DNA of 64,000 nucleotides from Lytechinus pictus (GCF_037042905.1 NC_087254.1:12943103-13007102); one strand, 5' to 3'. Numbered from the stretch's first letter, positions 32,249-44,487 are shown. Notes: a model not told the origin generated them from the letters alone. Numbers and translations: made by a program.

Positions 32249-34392
32249 ATGGCCGCCATAGACCGCTGTATTCAACTTTATGTACAATATGAATGGGGAA
32301 AATAATTTTCACAAAAGTGAGCACTAAATGCAAGTAATTGTGATTTTTTGTGAAGTAATGGATGAAAACATGATTGCTAACGAAATATATCATTTGTTAT
32401 GTCATGTGTGTAATAAATGAAACATTTTAGTATTCAAAAAGCCACCAAACGCCCTGACAGTATTATGTATAATGTTAATGGGGACAAAAGAAAATCACAA
32501 GAGTGAGTACTAAAATGCATATTATTAAGATAAGCGAGTGGCATATTGGCTAAAAATTCAATTTTAACGGAATATAATATTTGAGATGCAATTTATGTGA
32601 TAAATGCTGTATTTTGAAATTCAAAATGGCCGCCATATGCCCATTATACATTATGTACAATGCGAATGGAGAAACTCATTTTCACGAGAATAAGTACATA
32701 AAATGCATGTAATTGTGATATACGAGTAAAATATTGTCTGAAAACACGTTTTCTAGCTAAACATATCATTTCTCTAGTCATGCATGAGATAAATGCTGTA
32801 TTGTTAAATTCAAAATGGCCCCTATAGGCCCTAACAGTATTATCTACAATGTAAATGGGGACATGTAATTTTGTAAGAATTTGGATTTGCTTGACTATGA
32901 AATCCATATAATCCTTTTGTATGAGTAAAATATTATTTGAAAGCATGATTTTTATGAAATATAGCATTTCTTCTGCCATGTAAGTGATATATACTGTATT
33001 TTGACATTCAAAATAGCCGCTACAAGCCTTAACTAAATTATGCTACATGCGTTTAGGGAAACTTATTTTCAGTGGTAATCATAAAATATGCATGTTGCTG
33101 TGATGTACGAGTAAAAATATTGTCTTAAATATGATTTCTAAATAAATACATCCCATGTTGCTCATGGAGGTAATAAATGCTGTACTTTGAAATTCAAAAT
33201 GGCTGTCATAGGCCCTAAAAGTGTTATGTACATTGTAATTTGGTACATATAATTTCGACAGAATTTGGCTTTGCTTGACTATAAGAATTGCATATAATTG
33301 TGATGTTAGAGTGAAATATTGTCTAAAACCATGGTTACTAACGAGATATATCATATCTGGTGTAATTAAGGTGGCAAATGCTGCATTCTGAAATCGTAAA
33401 TGGCCGCCATAGGCCCTTACTGTATAATGTACAATTTGAATGAGGACAGAGAATTTTCACAAAAGGGCATATGGCGGCCATTTTCAATTTTGAAATATAA
33501 CATTAATCACATAAATTTTATATAATATGATATATTTCGTGAGTAATCATGTTTTTAGACAATATTTCACTCATACACCACCTGTTAAAATCATTTGTCC
33601 CCATTCACATTGTACATAATAATGTTAGGGCCTGTAGCGGCCATTTTGACTTTCAAAATCCAGTATTTTCACCTACCTGGCAGGAGAACTGATATATTTT
33701 GTTAGAAATTGTACTTTCAGACAATTTACTCATAGATCAGAATTACGTGCATTTATGGTGCTCACTCCTGTGAAAATTGATTTCCTAGTTCGCATTGTAC
33801 ATAATACAATATATGTTTATGGCGGCCATTTTGAAAGTCAAAATAAAGTATCATAACACAAACTTAAAACCTGAATGATATATTTCGTTAAAAATTATGT
33901 TTTTTTAGACAGTATCCCAATTATTTATCACAAATAAATGCATTTCAGTGCTCACTCGTGTGATTTCATTGGTCCTCTTTCCCATTGTACATAATACTTT
34001 AAGGGCCTTTGGCGGCCATTTTGAATATCAAAATACAACATTTATCACATACATGGCATATTAAATAATATATTTTGTGAACAATTATGTTTTTAGTCAG
34101 CATTCCACTCGTTTACTTTAATAATATGCATTTTAGTGCTAACTCTTGTGATTTGTTTTTGCCCCCTTTGCTGTAGTACATAATACTTTTTGGGCCAGTG
34201 GCGGCTATTTTGAATATAAAATACAACAATTTTCCCATACATGACATGATAAATGATATATCTTGTTAACATTGATGATTTACATACATTACTTCGTCCA
34301 TATATCACAATTACTTGCAGTTTAGGGAATATTTTTGTGAAAAATATTTTTCCCTATTCACATTGTACATAATAGGGTATATGGCGGCCATT
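32249..34392. repeat. 190-bp satellite units in head-to-head orientation
   Basis: ATGGCCGCCAT-like cores lie at 32249, 32439, 32626, 32815, 33013, 33199 and 33400. After an orientation switch, ATGGCGGCCAT-like cores lie at 33471, 33634, 33819, 34009, 34199 and 34381. Most spacings are 182-201 bp. Each unit also carries ATTATGTACAATGTGAATGG and GAGTGAAATATTGTC-like segments. The core CCATTTTG resembles a YY1-type site, by motif only. Confidence 0.7.
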
Positions 34393-35894
34393 TTGATTAT
34401 GAAGAAAATAAATATTAAAAAAAAAAAAATAAATCGTTTTTTCAGAGATTATTTCACTCCTGCAACACAATTAAATACATTTTGTAGCCAGTCTGCTGGC
34501 AATTTTATGATTTTCATGGGTAATTTGCATATTTTGGCGGCCATATTGGATTCTGCCAATTTGCGGAAAATGCTCAAGGTTACACAAGTGGCATCATTCA
34601 GATTCGTAATCAGCACCCTCGAATTGACAAGAAACCATGAAAAAATGTTGTATATATGAAAAAACAAGGTTATGCCTCTTCTATCCTGGACTATATCGCT
34701 GGAGAGAAAAAGACACGACAACCTTGATTTATATATTTTGATGCATTAAATGCTGCTACTTAAGAAAAAAATTGTTTCAAATTACATACTTGATTTCATT
34801 AATTTTTTTCATTGCTATTGGCAACGCATCGCAATATATGAAGAAGTGTTATTTGGTTATCAACATTTTTTTACTTAATTTCCACTGATATTTTGGAAAG
34901 GGTTTATTGACCTCTGACCCCTAAATACATTCTCCATGACCTTTATTATTTCAGACTGAAATTATGAAACCTCCGTGTTTTCATTACAAATTAGCCATCT
35001 TTATTTACATTATTCACAAATGGTTATTTTTATGCCATACAGATTATATATAAATTATATATATATTTCCTCTGATCTTGGATTTGAAGGGTGAAAGTTT
35101 ATTCTATATACTTATTTTGGTGTTGTTTAATCTTCTCGTACAATTCTTTGCATTTTGGCACCAAGATCACCAACCTGCGGGATTTTATCTCAGAGAAACC
35201 ATTATCATTATCTTATGTTAAAAAGGAAATTGACCTTTGTCCCTGAATTTTATGGGTGAATGTGCATTCTTGATGCTTAATTTTATATTATTTAATCTTC
35301 CTCTAAGAATCTGTGTATTTTGACACCAAGAACACCAACCTGCGCCGTTTTATCTTAGAGATACCATTAATTTTTATAATATGGTATATAGTGTATAAAA
35401 GGTCATTGACATTTGGCCTTAAATTTTATGGGTGAATGTGCATTCTTGATGCTTAATTTTATTTTATTTAATCTTCCTGTAAGAATCTGTGCATTTTGAC
35501 ACCATGATCACCAACCTTTACCTATCATCTCAGAGATACCATTATACAGTATGGTATATAATGTAAAAAGGTCATTTACCTTTGAAAGGCTTTGACCTTG
35601 AATTTTATTGGTGAATGTGCATTTAGGTACTTAATTTCATTTTATTTGATATTCTAGTAACAATTTTTGCATTTTGACACCATTATCACCAACCTGCGCC
35701 TGTCCATCTCAGAGATACCATTATATAGTATACATGAAAAGGTCATTGACATTTGACCTTGAAAAAACCACTTTCCCCAACCCATATTCCTCCTAACTTT
35801 TTTTTGGGAAAATGTTGACACCCATACCTACTCAAATCAGTTGAAAAACCATTTCCAATAATTTTATTCCAGATTGGCTAGTTTGGGGATACTA

Positions 35895-36119
35895 GTTGGA
35901 GAAAATAAACTCGAGTCGATCATCTGCACACACAAAAATGAATTATAAAAATAAGATAAACTGCTTATTCATTCATACATTCATTCATTGATTCATTGAT
36001 TGAATTTTCAGGATATAATGTTCGTGTGATTTTGCTCTTTTTATCAACATTTTGTTGGGGGTACCACGAATATTGTGCATTAAAAACTGATCATCAAAAT
36101 CACAATTCTTTCTCATAAT
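35895..36119. other. Flank right of the giant foldback
   Basis: Simple-sequence ATTCATTCATTGATTCATTG and AT-rich DNA. No gene. Confidence 0.4.
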
Positions 36120-36394
36120 CTGTCGGAAAATTGTTTGGGTTTGTTTGCGCCCCTTGCGCGCGAGCGATCGAGGATTTTAACAACAGGCGCCCCGCCCATT
36201 TTCTATGACCCCGCCCATCGAGAAGCATGCGCGCGTGAGATGATGGTTGAGGAATCATACCCACGTAGAATCTTGCTTTGATTTCGTAAGTCTTGCTTAT
36301 GTGTATTATTGTATTCGAACTCTTAGAAGTTAGTTATGACATTGGCGGTATTATGAATATCAGTTCTCTTATTTTGGCTCTCTCTTATTCTCAG
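36120..36394 (+). promoter_or_regulatory. GC-box promoter-like region
   Basis: This is a local GC- and CpG-rich patch in AT-rich surroundings, with GCGCGCGAGCGATCGAGG, two CCCCGCCCAT boxes (about 36189 and 36210) and GCATGCGCGCGTG. It is followed after about 150 bp by a well-formed exon. A + strand promoter is inferred. Confidence 0.4.
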
Positions 36395-36538
36395 TGGATC
36401 TTCGCCCGCTCATCTACAGAGTCCAAGGACCAAGCCTCCGTCTCCGGCTCGCGGAGTCCAACTTCCAAGGCCATGCCGCGCCCAGGATAACTTCTCTGCA
36501 TCTGGTGGCCAGCTAGCTAGCTAGCGGGCCGGGCCGGG
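36395..36538 (+). other. Candidate untranslated exon
   Basis: TTATTCTCAG precedes 36395, and the donor GGTAAGTA begins at 36539 after a GC-rich 144-bp segment. A short frame stops within it, so it looks non-coding, perhaps a 5' UTR exon of a gene whose coding exons I could not find in the window. Confidence 0.35.
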
Positions 36539-36676
36539 GTAAGTAAAGGCGGGAGTAATCGTAAAACGTGTATGCTCGGGTACTCTGCAAGTGCAACAAG
36601 TGCAACAAGTGCAAGCACCCCGGCAAGCACGTGCTGCTGTGTATTGGAATTTGCCTTAATTGTCTTGTGTTGTAAC

Positions 36677-36850
36677 TTAAAGGTCAAGTCCACTCTAGAA
36701 AAATGTTGATTTGAATAAAAAGAGAAAAATCAAACTAGCATAACACTGAAAATTTCATCAAAATCGGATGTAAAAACAAGAAAGTTATAATACTTGACAT
36801 TTTAAAGTTTTGCTTATTTTTCACAGTGATCAGTACAGTAGATGCACTTG
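36677..36850 (+). mobile_element. TTAA MITE family 1, left half (copy 2)
   Basis: TTAA at 36677-36680 is followed by AGGTCAAGTCCACTCTAG and a body matching the copy at 2028: CATAACACTGAAAATTTCAT and AAATCGGATGTAAAAA. The right half is not found next to it. Confidence 0.6.
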
Positions 36851-37074
36851 TCAGAAAATAGGGATCGTCCCAGTTTACAGGCACTGCATGTCTAGTTTTC
36901 AAAGATTTCTCCACACAAGAAATCTAGGAAAGTTCATTCACCTGTCAAGTGCTGACACCAATCAAGTGCGCTAGTCAATGTAAACATTGAGGTCACTGAA
37001 TCTATTTTTAGCACTCTCAATTTCCATAATTGCTGTCTTTGTCCCGCAGGGGGAAGTTAAAAAAAAAGTCCCCT

Positions 37075-37135
37075 TCAAGGTCAAGTCCACCCAAGAAAAA
37101 TGTTGATTTGAATAAATAGAAAAAACATATTTTTT
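37075..37135 (+). mobile_element. TTAA MITE family 1, left end (copy 3), split
   Basis: AAGGTCAAGTCCACCCAAG and TTGATTTGAATAAATAG start a copy whose right part reappears at 40131-40698. About 3 kb of other sequence lies between. TTAA is not preserved. Confidence 0.55.
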
Positions 37136-40130
37136 ACGTACATCGCTAACAACCGCTCACAAAATGCATTCACATCACCCTGCAAATCAGTATATCTGCA
37201 GCAAAAAAGAAGTTAAAATTCGACGGAGAAATGTGGGGAAAGACATTAATAAATGCATCTTTTTCGGACAGTATTGATGTCGATAGTCGCGCTTACCTTC
37301 GGTCAGAAGTTGATTTTCATTTGGGCGTAAAATTCCAGAGGATTGGCGAAATTTAATAGGATTTTTTTCTGATGATTAGACGACAATTGCACAATATTGA
37401 CAGCGTGAAATAATGTATTGAAAACCGGAAATAAATTGCGCATTGCATTATAGGTAATGCAGGGACTTTACCTGATCGCAGTGATCGAGCTTAATACATG
37501 ACCGCATCTGGTCAAAAGAGGGCCAGAGATCGAGCGATGACTGTCATGGTCCGAGAAGGGATTGAGTAAACAATCGCCCCAGGCACTCGTCCTAAAAAAA
37601 GCTCAAAGAGAAAGTTAACTGTGTGACAGCAATTTTGACAGTTGGAAACGGGTGGTGGCCATAAAATGCTCCCGGGCATTTTCACGGTAACTGACATTAC
37701 ATGGCACAATGTTTTCACACCTTTTATTGTGTGTATCTCTAAAACAACAAAAGATGGGAGTTTGCTTTTGATAGAGTTAATAAAGTGAACCTTGCTGTAT
37801 ACTCTGATACTAAGTTTTCCTATGTAACCACATTTTTTTACGCATCAGCAAGCAAAAATGTGTCGGTAACTGACATTACGCAAAAGGACATGCAATTTCA
37901 GGATGTTCATTAAAATTGAAATAACTCATGTCCCTGAGTAGATAGAGTAATAATTTCAATATGTAAATATACCTCCGTTACTATGTTAAGATGTGTCAAA
38001 ATATTAAACAATTCGTTTTTGTCTTTTGGGGGCTATGATAATTTTTCCACAACCATGCTGGTAACTGACATTACGGTAACTGACATTACACTTTATAATT
38101 TGCCATAGAGATAACACATGGAAGTCAAATGTGTGGAATCATTGCATTGTATCTTCTGTGCAGGGCTTCACATGAAAGTGAGCTTGATGTGGAAGTATAC
38201 CCGAGTTTCTAGGAACATTTCAATGAAAAAACTTTTTCTTTTTCTTAATTCCTTTCTTTGATTTGAACATTTTTATCATTACTTGTCGGTAACTGACAAT
38301 ACACATTAACATTTACTAGTGCTATATGATTTTCAAAAGCATAATTTTCTTGGTACTTATATGTAAGGCTTTTTTAAAATCATAAAAGTTTCATAATACT
38401 TAACATTTTTAATTATCAAAAGATAAGAAATGTATGTTTTACTTACCCGGGGGGGGGGGGGGGGGGTCATAGCAGCTACATGTTTTCCTATAGGGCAATT
38501 CCATAAAATAATCAACCTTTTTGTACGTCCGACCCCCATTTTTCTCAAGTTTTACTTCACTTCATAAACTGACCAAGTCATGGTCATTTGAGAGCATTAC
38601 AGACTTTCATAAGAACCAGAAATCAGAGACAGAAAATTTCATGAAGATCCCACATATAGGGGGTCGGACGTACATATTTTATGGAATTGCCCTATAGTAA
38701 TTTAATATTGCATTGAGTGTACACATGGATTATTCTGACTATACACCCATAATATATTCATCAGTTTTATATTGACTTTTTAAACCTTTTCCTTCTCCAA
38801 CCTCCCTCTCCCCTCAAAAAAGGCAAAATTAATAAGGGTCTCCTCCCCTAGGCTACACGTACCCCTCCCCCGAATTTCATGCAGCCATGTAGTTTTATTG
38901 ATTTCTATTCTGGTCAGTGCAAGCAATGCTTGTTCATATCTGTTGGATTTCAATTCTCTTCATAATTTTTTTAATCATTTTCTTTGCTACTTGTAAACCA
39001 AAAACAAAATTGTATCACACATCCACACTACTAACAGGTATAAAAAACAGGAATTTACTTTTAGCGAGGCAATGCTCAAAAGAATCCTAGAAACTAAAAA
39101 AGGGACCCTGGAAATCCCCTTCATCACAATGCTAAGCTTAAAAAATGTTGCAGATTTAGGCAATAGGTTGGGAAAAGTACCCCCTACCCCCCCCCCCCCC
39201 CCCGAAAACCAAACAAAAAATTGTCTGATACAAACAATTAGGTACTTGGTAAGTGCATGTACAAAACAATTTCATAGTAATTTTTTTTTGCACGATGGGA
39301 ATGCAACTGCCTTCATAATTTCATATAGTATTCCTTATGAACTATACCTTTTAAAAGTCAATAGCAAGCTCCTTCTGGTGTGACTTTTAAAGTCAAAGAC
39401 TTAAATAACAAGTATACAATATTTCTTCACCATAAAATTGACCACATATTTGCATTTCAATATTGGTAACCAACGTTTTATCATGGTAACTGACATTACA
39501 TCTCGGTAACTGACATTACATTTTCCACTTGGTAACTGACATTACATATATTTAATGGTACCCTATGGCTTCATTGTTAATTGGTAATCTTTAATTTTGG
39601 TGTAGAAGGGAGGGGTGTTGCCTAGAGAGGAAATCCACCAAGTTTCATATAATATATCCTCTTTTCCAGAAAATGAGAAAAAAAGTTCATGTTTTCGGTA
39701 ACTGACATTACATACCATATCACATACTTCATCAATGTTTTTTTATCAGATGAATGAATTACTGGTGTTTCTTTCTGTGGGATTTTAAAAAGTGTTATAA
39801 TAGCAAGCTAAATCACAGGCGAAAACATCATGATCAAACCTGTTCTTTAAAAATCTGTCAAAACAAAATATGTATCAATATACTATTTTCAACACTAATT
39901 TGTATCCATACTTTGGCAGCCATTTTGAAATAAAAAATGACTGCCAGAGTCGGAAAAAAAATTTGTCTCAGAAACTTCAGGTCTTGTTTTATTAAAAAAC
40001 ATAAAGCATTTGACATGAATATCAACTTTATTTTTTTCGCCTCTGTGTCCATCTGCGGTGAAAATGCCCGGACCGTTGAATATCCATTTTGTAATTAGGT
40101 CCATGCCCTCACTATTTTTTAAAATTTTTA
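37136..40130 (+). mobile_element. 3-kb insertion with nine GGTAACTGACATTAC motifs
   Basis: This segment separates two halves of a family 1 MITE, so it behaves as an insertion. It carries the 15-mer GGTAACTGACATTAC, all on the + strand, at 37686, 37865, 38060, 38075, 38288 (one change), 39485, 39505, 39531 and 39697. There is no coding capacity beyond short frames. Repeated subterminal motifs are typical of transposase-binding regions, but no terminal inverted repeat was found at the edges. Confidence 0.45.
38493..38692. mobile_element. GGGCAATTCCAT palindromic MITE (copy 2)
   Basis: GGGCAATTCCATAAAAT and its exact complement end a 200-bp palindrome flanked by TA on both sides. GTACGTCCGACCCCC also pairs inside. 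It is nested in the 37136-40130 segment. Confidence 0.75.
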
Positions 40131-40698
40131 TTGTTTGAATTACCGGGTATACAATATTTCAAATTTTACAAATTCAACAATAAGGCCAACTTGACTGAAC
40201 CATAAAATGTTAAAACAAACTAATTTCACATATTCAAGGAAAAATAAAACTTCTTTCACAATACCATGAGGAGAAATTAGAATATTTCATATTTCATTTA
40301 ATAAAATACAAAAGAAATAGTGGGTGGGTGACGTCATCCGTCCCCTCATTTGCATACAGACCAGTGCCGACCGCACAGAAATGTTGTAAAGTCACATCTT
40401 TCGGATTGTTAAGTCAAAACATTAATATCAATGTGTAAGCAGTGCATTGTAACATTGCGCATCGCCGCCACATTACTGGTTGTAACAGGGCCTCTGTTAG
40501 TGCACTGTTAGCGCTAACAACATTTCTCTGCGGTCAGTACAGGATGTGCATATAACTGTTTTGTGAAATAAAGCGAAATTTTAAATGTCATAATTTTCTT
40601 ATTTTACATCCAATTTTGATTAAAATTTCAGTGTTATGCTTGATGGATTTTTCTCTTTTTATTCAAATCAACTTTTTGTTGGGGTGGACTTGTCCTTT
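40131..40698 (+). mobile_element. TTAA MITE family 1, right part (copy 3)
   Basis: It matches 2250-2575: AACAATAAGGCCAACTTGAC, AAATGTTAAAACAAA, AAAAGAAATAGTGGGTGGG, and the terminus GGGGTGGACTTGTCCTTT. A short insertion with GCGCTAACAACATTTC lies inside near 40380-40540. Confidence 0.6.
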
Positions 40699-40979
40699 CA
40701 CAGAGCAAAACTTTTGAGAAGTGCGCTAAGTTTAGAGGTATGAATGGCGTCTGCTAGCTAGCTGTGCACGGCGGCTAGCCTAGCTTGAACTGACTTTGTG
40801 TGTGTCTGTGTGTCAATCAAAGAAATTAGCGCAAACGAACTCGCTTGGAATTTGAGTCACATAAATTTTTTCTTTTCTTTTTCAATCTTGATGGAAGTTT
40901 CTAGTTTCGGAGTTTGTTGCTAGATTAGATATTTCACTTAAAACTTAGGGAACATCAATTTATGAGGGGGGCGAAATTT

Positions 40980-41487
40980 GTCTCACCTGCATAGCAGAGT
41001 GAGACTGCAGGCGCCGCTTTTCCGATGGCGACGGCGGCGGCGGCAACATTTCTTAACCGAAGGTTAAGTTTTTGAAAGGACAGCATAACTTAGAAAGTAT
41101 AAGGACCTAGTTCATGAACCTTGGACACTAGGTCAATCAAGTATTACTGAACATCCTGCCTGAGTTTCAGGTCACATGACCAAAGTCAAAGGTCATTTAA
41201 GGTCAGTGAACTTTGGCCATTTTGGAGGTAATTATTAGATTGCTGTCATAACTTTCAAAGTTTCTAGATATTGTTTATAAAATGTGGATATAGGGGTAAT
41301 CAAGTATCACTGACAAGTCGCATGATCAAGGTCAAATGTCATTTATTGTCAATGAACATAGTATTGCATCATTATATGAATTGTGTGTTTTGTGAATAAT
41401 TGTGTTATAGTAGTTTTGATAGTCAGCACTGCTGCTATATGGAATCGCGTGATGCAGGTGAGACTGCCAGAGGCGCTCCACTTGTTA
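40980..41487 (+). repeat. Dispersed GTCTCACCTGCA repeat, copy C (short)
   Basis: GTCTCACCTGCA at 40980-40991 and TGCAGGTGAGAC at 41453-41464 bound a shorter copy with fewer internal units, followed by GCCAGAGGCGCTCCACTTGT. Its receptor-like site has one change (AAGTCAAAGGTCA near 41182). Confidence 0.7.
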
Positions 41488-42190
41488 AGTATATGTGGGA
41501 ATTGTTTTTTGCCCTCGTCTTTGATTTTACCGTGGCGATTTCTGAGGTTTAGTGGACGAATCGCCCGTCGCCACCATTTTTTTTTTCATTGGTACATATG
41601 CTGCAAATCATATGGGCTGGTTTCTGGAGATTCCTTGACAAATCTAGAACTATGGGGGCGATAGTTGTTATCCCCTCCATGTGGATCTCTGCTTTTGCTG
41701 AATGAGGCAGTGATGTCATCTTTGTCACTTTTGAAACTTTTCACTTTTCATTTCTACAATTTATTAGACCCTTGGGACATCAAAAAGACCTACAAAATGA
41801 TACAATTATTGATTTGTTATTATGAATTTTAGTTTAAATTATTAATTATTATTTTACAATAATTGTATAATTATTAAATAATTTTTAATTCAGAAATATG
41901 AAACAGAAATGATTCCTCATTAATGTATGAATATTCGATCGTCTTTGTTGCATTGGATTTGGAGTCGGGGGCTACAGTCATTGGTGCAACCATTATATTC
42001 TTGGCATCATGCAATTAAGAAATACATTGCATTTTTTAGATTCATAACTTGTTTTTTTTATTTAATTTCAATTACATTTGAGTGTTTTCTTGTTTAATTT
42101 TCCTCTCACTATTCGTGCTACTTATTTACATGTATATATTGGTTTCAGGTCGGAGTACCCCTTTGTCTTTAAAAAAAAATCACTCTACTA
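41488..42190. other. Spacer without gene
   Basis: AT-rich sequence with TAATTATT tracts. No supported gene or repeat. Confidence 0.4.
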
Positions 42191-42192
42191 TA

Positions 42193-43008
42193 CAGTGCGT
42201 CCCACAAAAAATGAAACCGAGATTTATCGATGATTTATCATAATCACAAATACAATAGACAAATGACCTACCATTGTAAAGCTTAGAACCTCCTCTTTCA
42301 TCTGAAATTACTTAGATTATTTCTCATTCACGCATGAGTGAGCAAAACAATTTGAAGAAGGGATACCAAAAAGTCATTTGGCGGGCTGTATCTGGCTTTC
42401 AAAAACAAAACCACAATTTTAAAAGCTCAATATCTGCTCTTTAATTTGATACCTCAATTACAGAAAATGGTCAAGAAATAAAAAAGTTCTGTTTATTTGA
42501 AATAAGGCTTGAATTTCAATAATTTCATGAAATGAAGAGTTTCTACAGGCTAGCGTTCAAACTCACTTGACACTCCGTTTTGTTGACGATCAGCCATGCA
42601 TTAAGTCTTTTGTTCACCATGCAATAGCTTCTGTGGGAAACTGGTGAAAACATGTTTACCGGTATTTAATGAAATTACTGAAATACAAGCATTATTTCGA
42701 GGAACACAACTTTTTTACTTCTTGACCATTTTTTGTGAATTTAAGGTATCAAATAAAAGAGCGGATATTGAACTAGTCATGTGATTTTCTATTTGAAATT
42801 CGGATATCCCCCGCCAAATGATTTTTTGGTATCCTTTCTTCAAATTGTTTTTGCTCACTCATGCGTGAATGAGGAATAATCTAAGTAATACCAGATGAAA
42901 GAGGAGATTGTAAGCTTTACATTGGTAGGTCATTTGTCTATTGTATTTGTGATTAAGTAATAATAAATCATCGCTTAATCTCGGTTTCATTTTTTCTGGG
43001 ACGCACTG
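42193..43008. mobile_element. TA-flanked palindromic MITE (mariner type)
   Basis: CAGTGCGTCCCA at 42193 and its complement ending at 43008 are flanked by TA. The arms pair over several hundred bases, for example CACAAATACAATAGACAAAT, CCTCTTTCATCTG and CACGCATGAGTGAGCAAAA, around a centre near 42600. TA duplication and CAG-type ends fit Tc1/mariner-derived MITEs. No transposase. Confidence 0.85.
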
Positions 43009-43300
43009 TATAAGTAAACATGTAACCTCCATTTCCCTCACAGCTCAAGCAAGGATGCACCCACATGTCATAGCCAGCTTTAACCCCTCTAACCATAGGA
43101 TCCTCTCTGCTTATAATGGATGACATAGAGGGAAAATTCTCTGGTTCAAAAAGGCATGACCAGTACAATTGAAGTTCTGACACTGAGTGGAAAGCATGTT
43201 GTATTGCAGACTGACAGGTATGATACGCTTTGTTTTTCACATCTTGTATATTGTAAATCATGTACCTAACTTGTTCCAAGGGTGTCATCTTTTGATGTTG
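43009..43300 (-). other. Unrecognised minus-strand open frame
   Basis: A 106-codon frame starts at 43288 and runs into the MITE at its 3' end. Its unique part (HTCQSAIQHAFHSV, MWVHPCLSCEG) looks protein-like, but I recognise no domain and see no splice evidence. Confidence 0.15.
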
Positions 43301-43900
43301 CCAGAAAGTTAAATTATTGTTTTGAAATCATTTTCAATACCTCCTCTTCTTTTCACCCTTTCCTACAGGTGTGTGAACATGCAAATGGAGTATAGTGCAT
43401 TAGCAGAAGAGATGATTAACTTTGGAAATTGATGCGCAAGTTACCTGAGCGATGGATGCTGGGATACATTTAACATCCAACCGACCAAAACATCTACCAC
43501 TGACTGACTATTTTCAAAGTCGTGAGAATAGAATTTACCCGATATGCATTCCGTAGATCATAGTTTTTATGAACCCTCACCTAAAAATGTGGCCAAAATG
43601 CAACTTTGGAAACTTCGGAATGGAAAAGTAATGTTTTATGATCAGTCTATGAGCATTTTCACAATTGTCAGAATGTTTAAGGTTTACAAAACTTTACAAG
43701 GAACTTTCTCCTGAATGAAGCAAATGACAGCTACATGTAGGTATTGATAATTAAGAAGAGACCTGAAATTTAAAAAAAATGTTATTCTTGTTTTGGTGGC
43801 AGTGACTTGATAATGACAGCAAGTGGCATTCTTTCAATCGGTGTCACCTATCATATTTGATGGTTTAAGAACCATACCTGTCATGATAACAATGCTCCAG
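43301..43900. other. Spacer without gene
   Basis: I see no gene or clear repeat here. Confidence 0.4.
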
Positions 43901-44396
43901 TAAATAAGAGGAGATAGTTTGAACTTGAGAGTCGGCTCTCAGAGGGATCCAAGCACCCAGGAGGGTCTCCAAACAAGGTTAGAGTGCATTCAAGAACAAC
44001 AAGAGGACATTGGCAAGAGCAACATTGCAAAGCATTTACAGTCACTCCTTGTACTAATGGTTGGGAAAAGAGTATTTAACAGATGCCGAGGACATGACAT
44101 GAATTCCCTAGCAGCTGAAAAGAGCTTCCATTGTCAGACCTAATATCATTTTCACATATAAGAGGAGATACTTTGGACAGTTGAACTTGATATTCAGCTC
44201 ACAGAGGGATGCAAGCACCAGGGAGGCTCAGAAGGCATATCTGGAGAGTATTCAAGAGCAATGAGAACAGAAGCAAGAGCAGCATTGCAAAGCACCCACC
44301 GACACTCTTTTTCACGGATGACGAGGACATCTCATGAATTCCCTGGCAGCTGAAAATGGCATCCATCGTCAGACCTGATATCATGTTCAAAAGAGG
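43901..44396 (+). repeat. Two tandem units of about 245 bp
   Basis: Units at about 43903-44157 and 44158-44396 share ATAAGAGGAGATA, CAGAGGGAT, GAGCAACATTGCAAAGCA, GAATTCCCT and CAGCTGAAAA...GTCAGACCT. They are about 75-80 percent similar by eye. There is no common open frame. Confidence 0.6.
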
Positions 44397-44487
44397 ACCA
44401 GGACCCCAGGAGGTTTGGATGTGATTGTGAAATTTTTGTTGTTAAATCTGTGTAAATTTTCCAAGTGCTGTACAATATGTTGAGGTT

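Larger units (their letters stand above)
29548..35894. mobile_element. Giant foldback element, 6.3 kb, with inverted tandem arrays
   Basis: TAGTATCCC (29548) and GGGATACTA (35886-35894) bound two long inverted arms meeting near 33416-33466. From outside inward each arm has AAATCATTGGAAATGG-type sequence, then units of about 175 bp with TCAAGGTCAAAGCC, GGTATCTCTGAGATGA and GTTGGTGATCTTGGTGTCAA. Next come TTTCTTGTCAATTCGAGGG and CAAATTGGCAAAATCTAATA-like blocks, then units of about 190 bp each with an ATGGCCGCCAT core. The left arm has an extra foldback insertion (31101-31935). No transposase ORF is seen; the open frames here are short and repeat-derived. The sequence GTT on both flanks is too short to call a target duplication. 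Confidence 0.75.

Noticed and set aside
34315-34659. 114-codon + frame and its partner near 31988-32287
   Set aside because: The two are inverted copies within the giant foldback arms. They look like chance open repeat sequence with no domain.
38449-38467. Long G run as a quadruplex signal
   Set aside because: Homopolymer length here is not reliable, and no spaced G-tract pattern is present.
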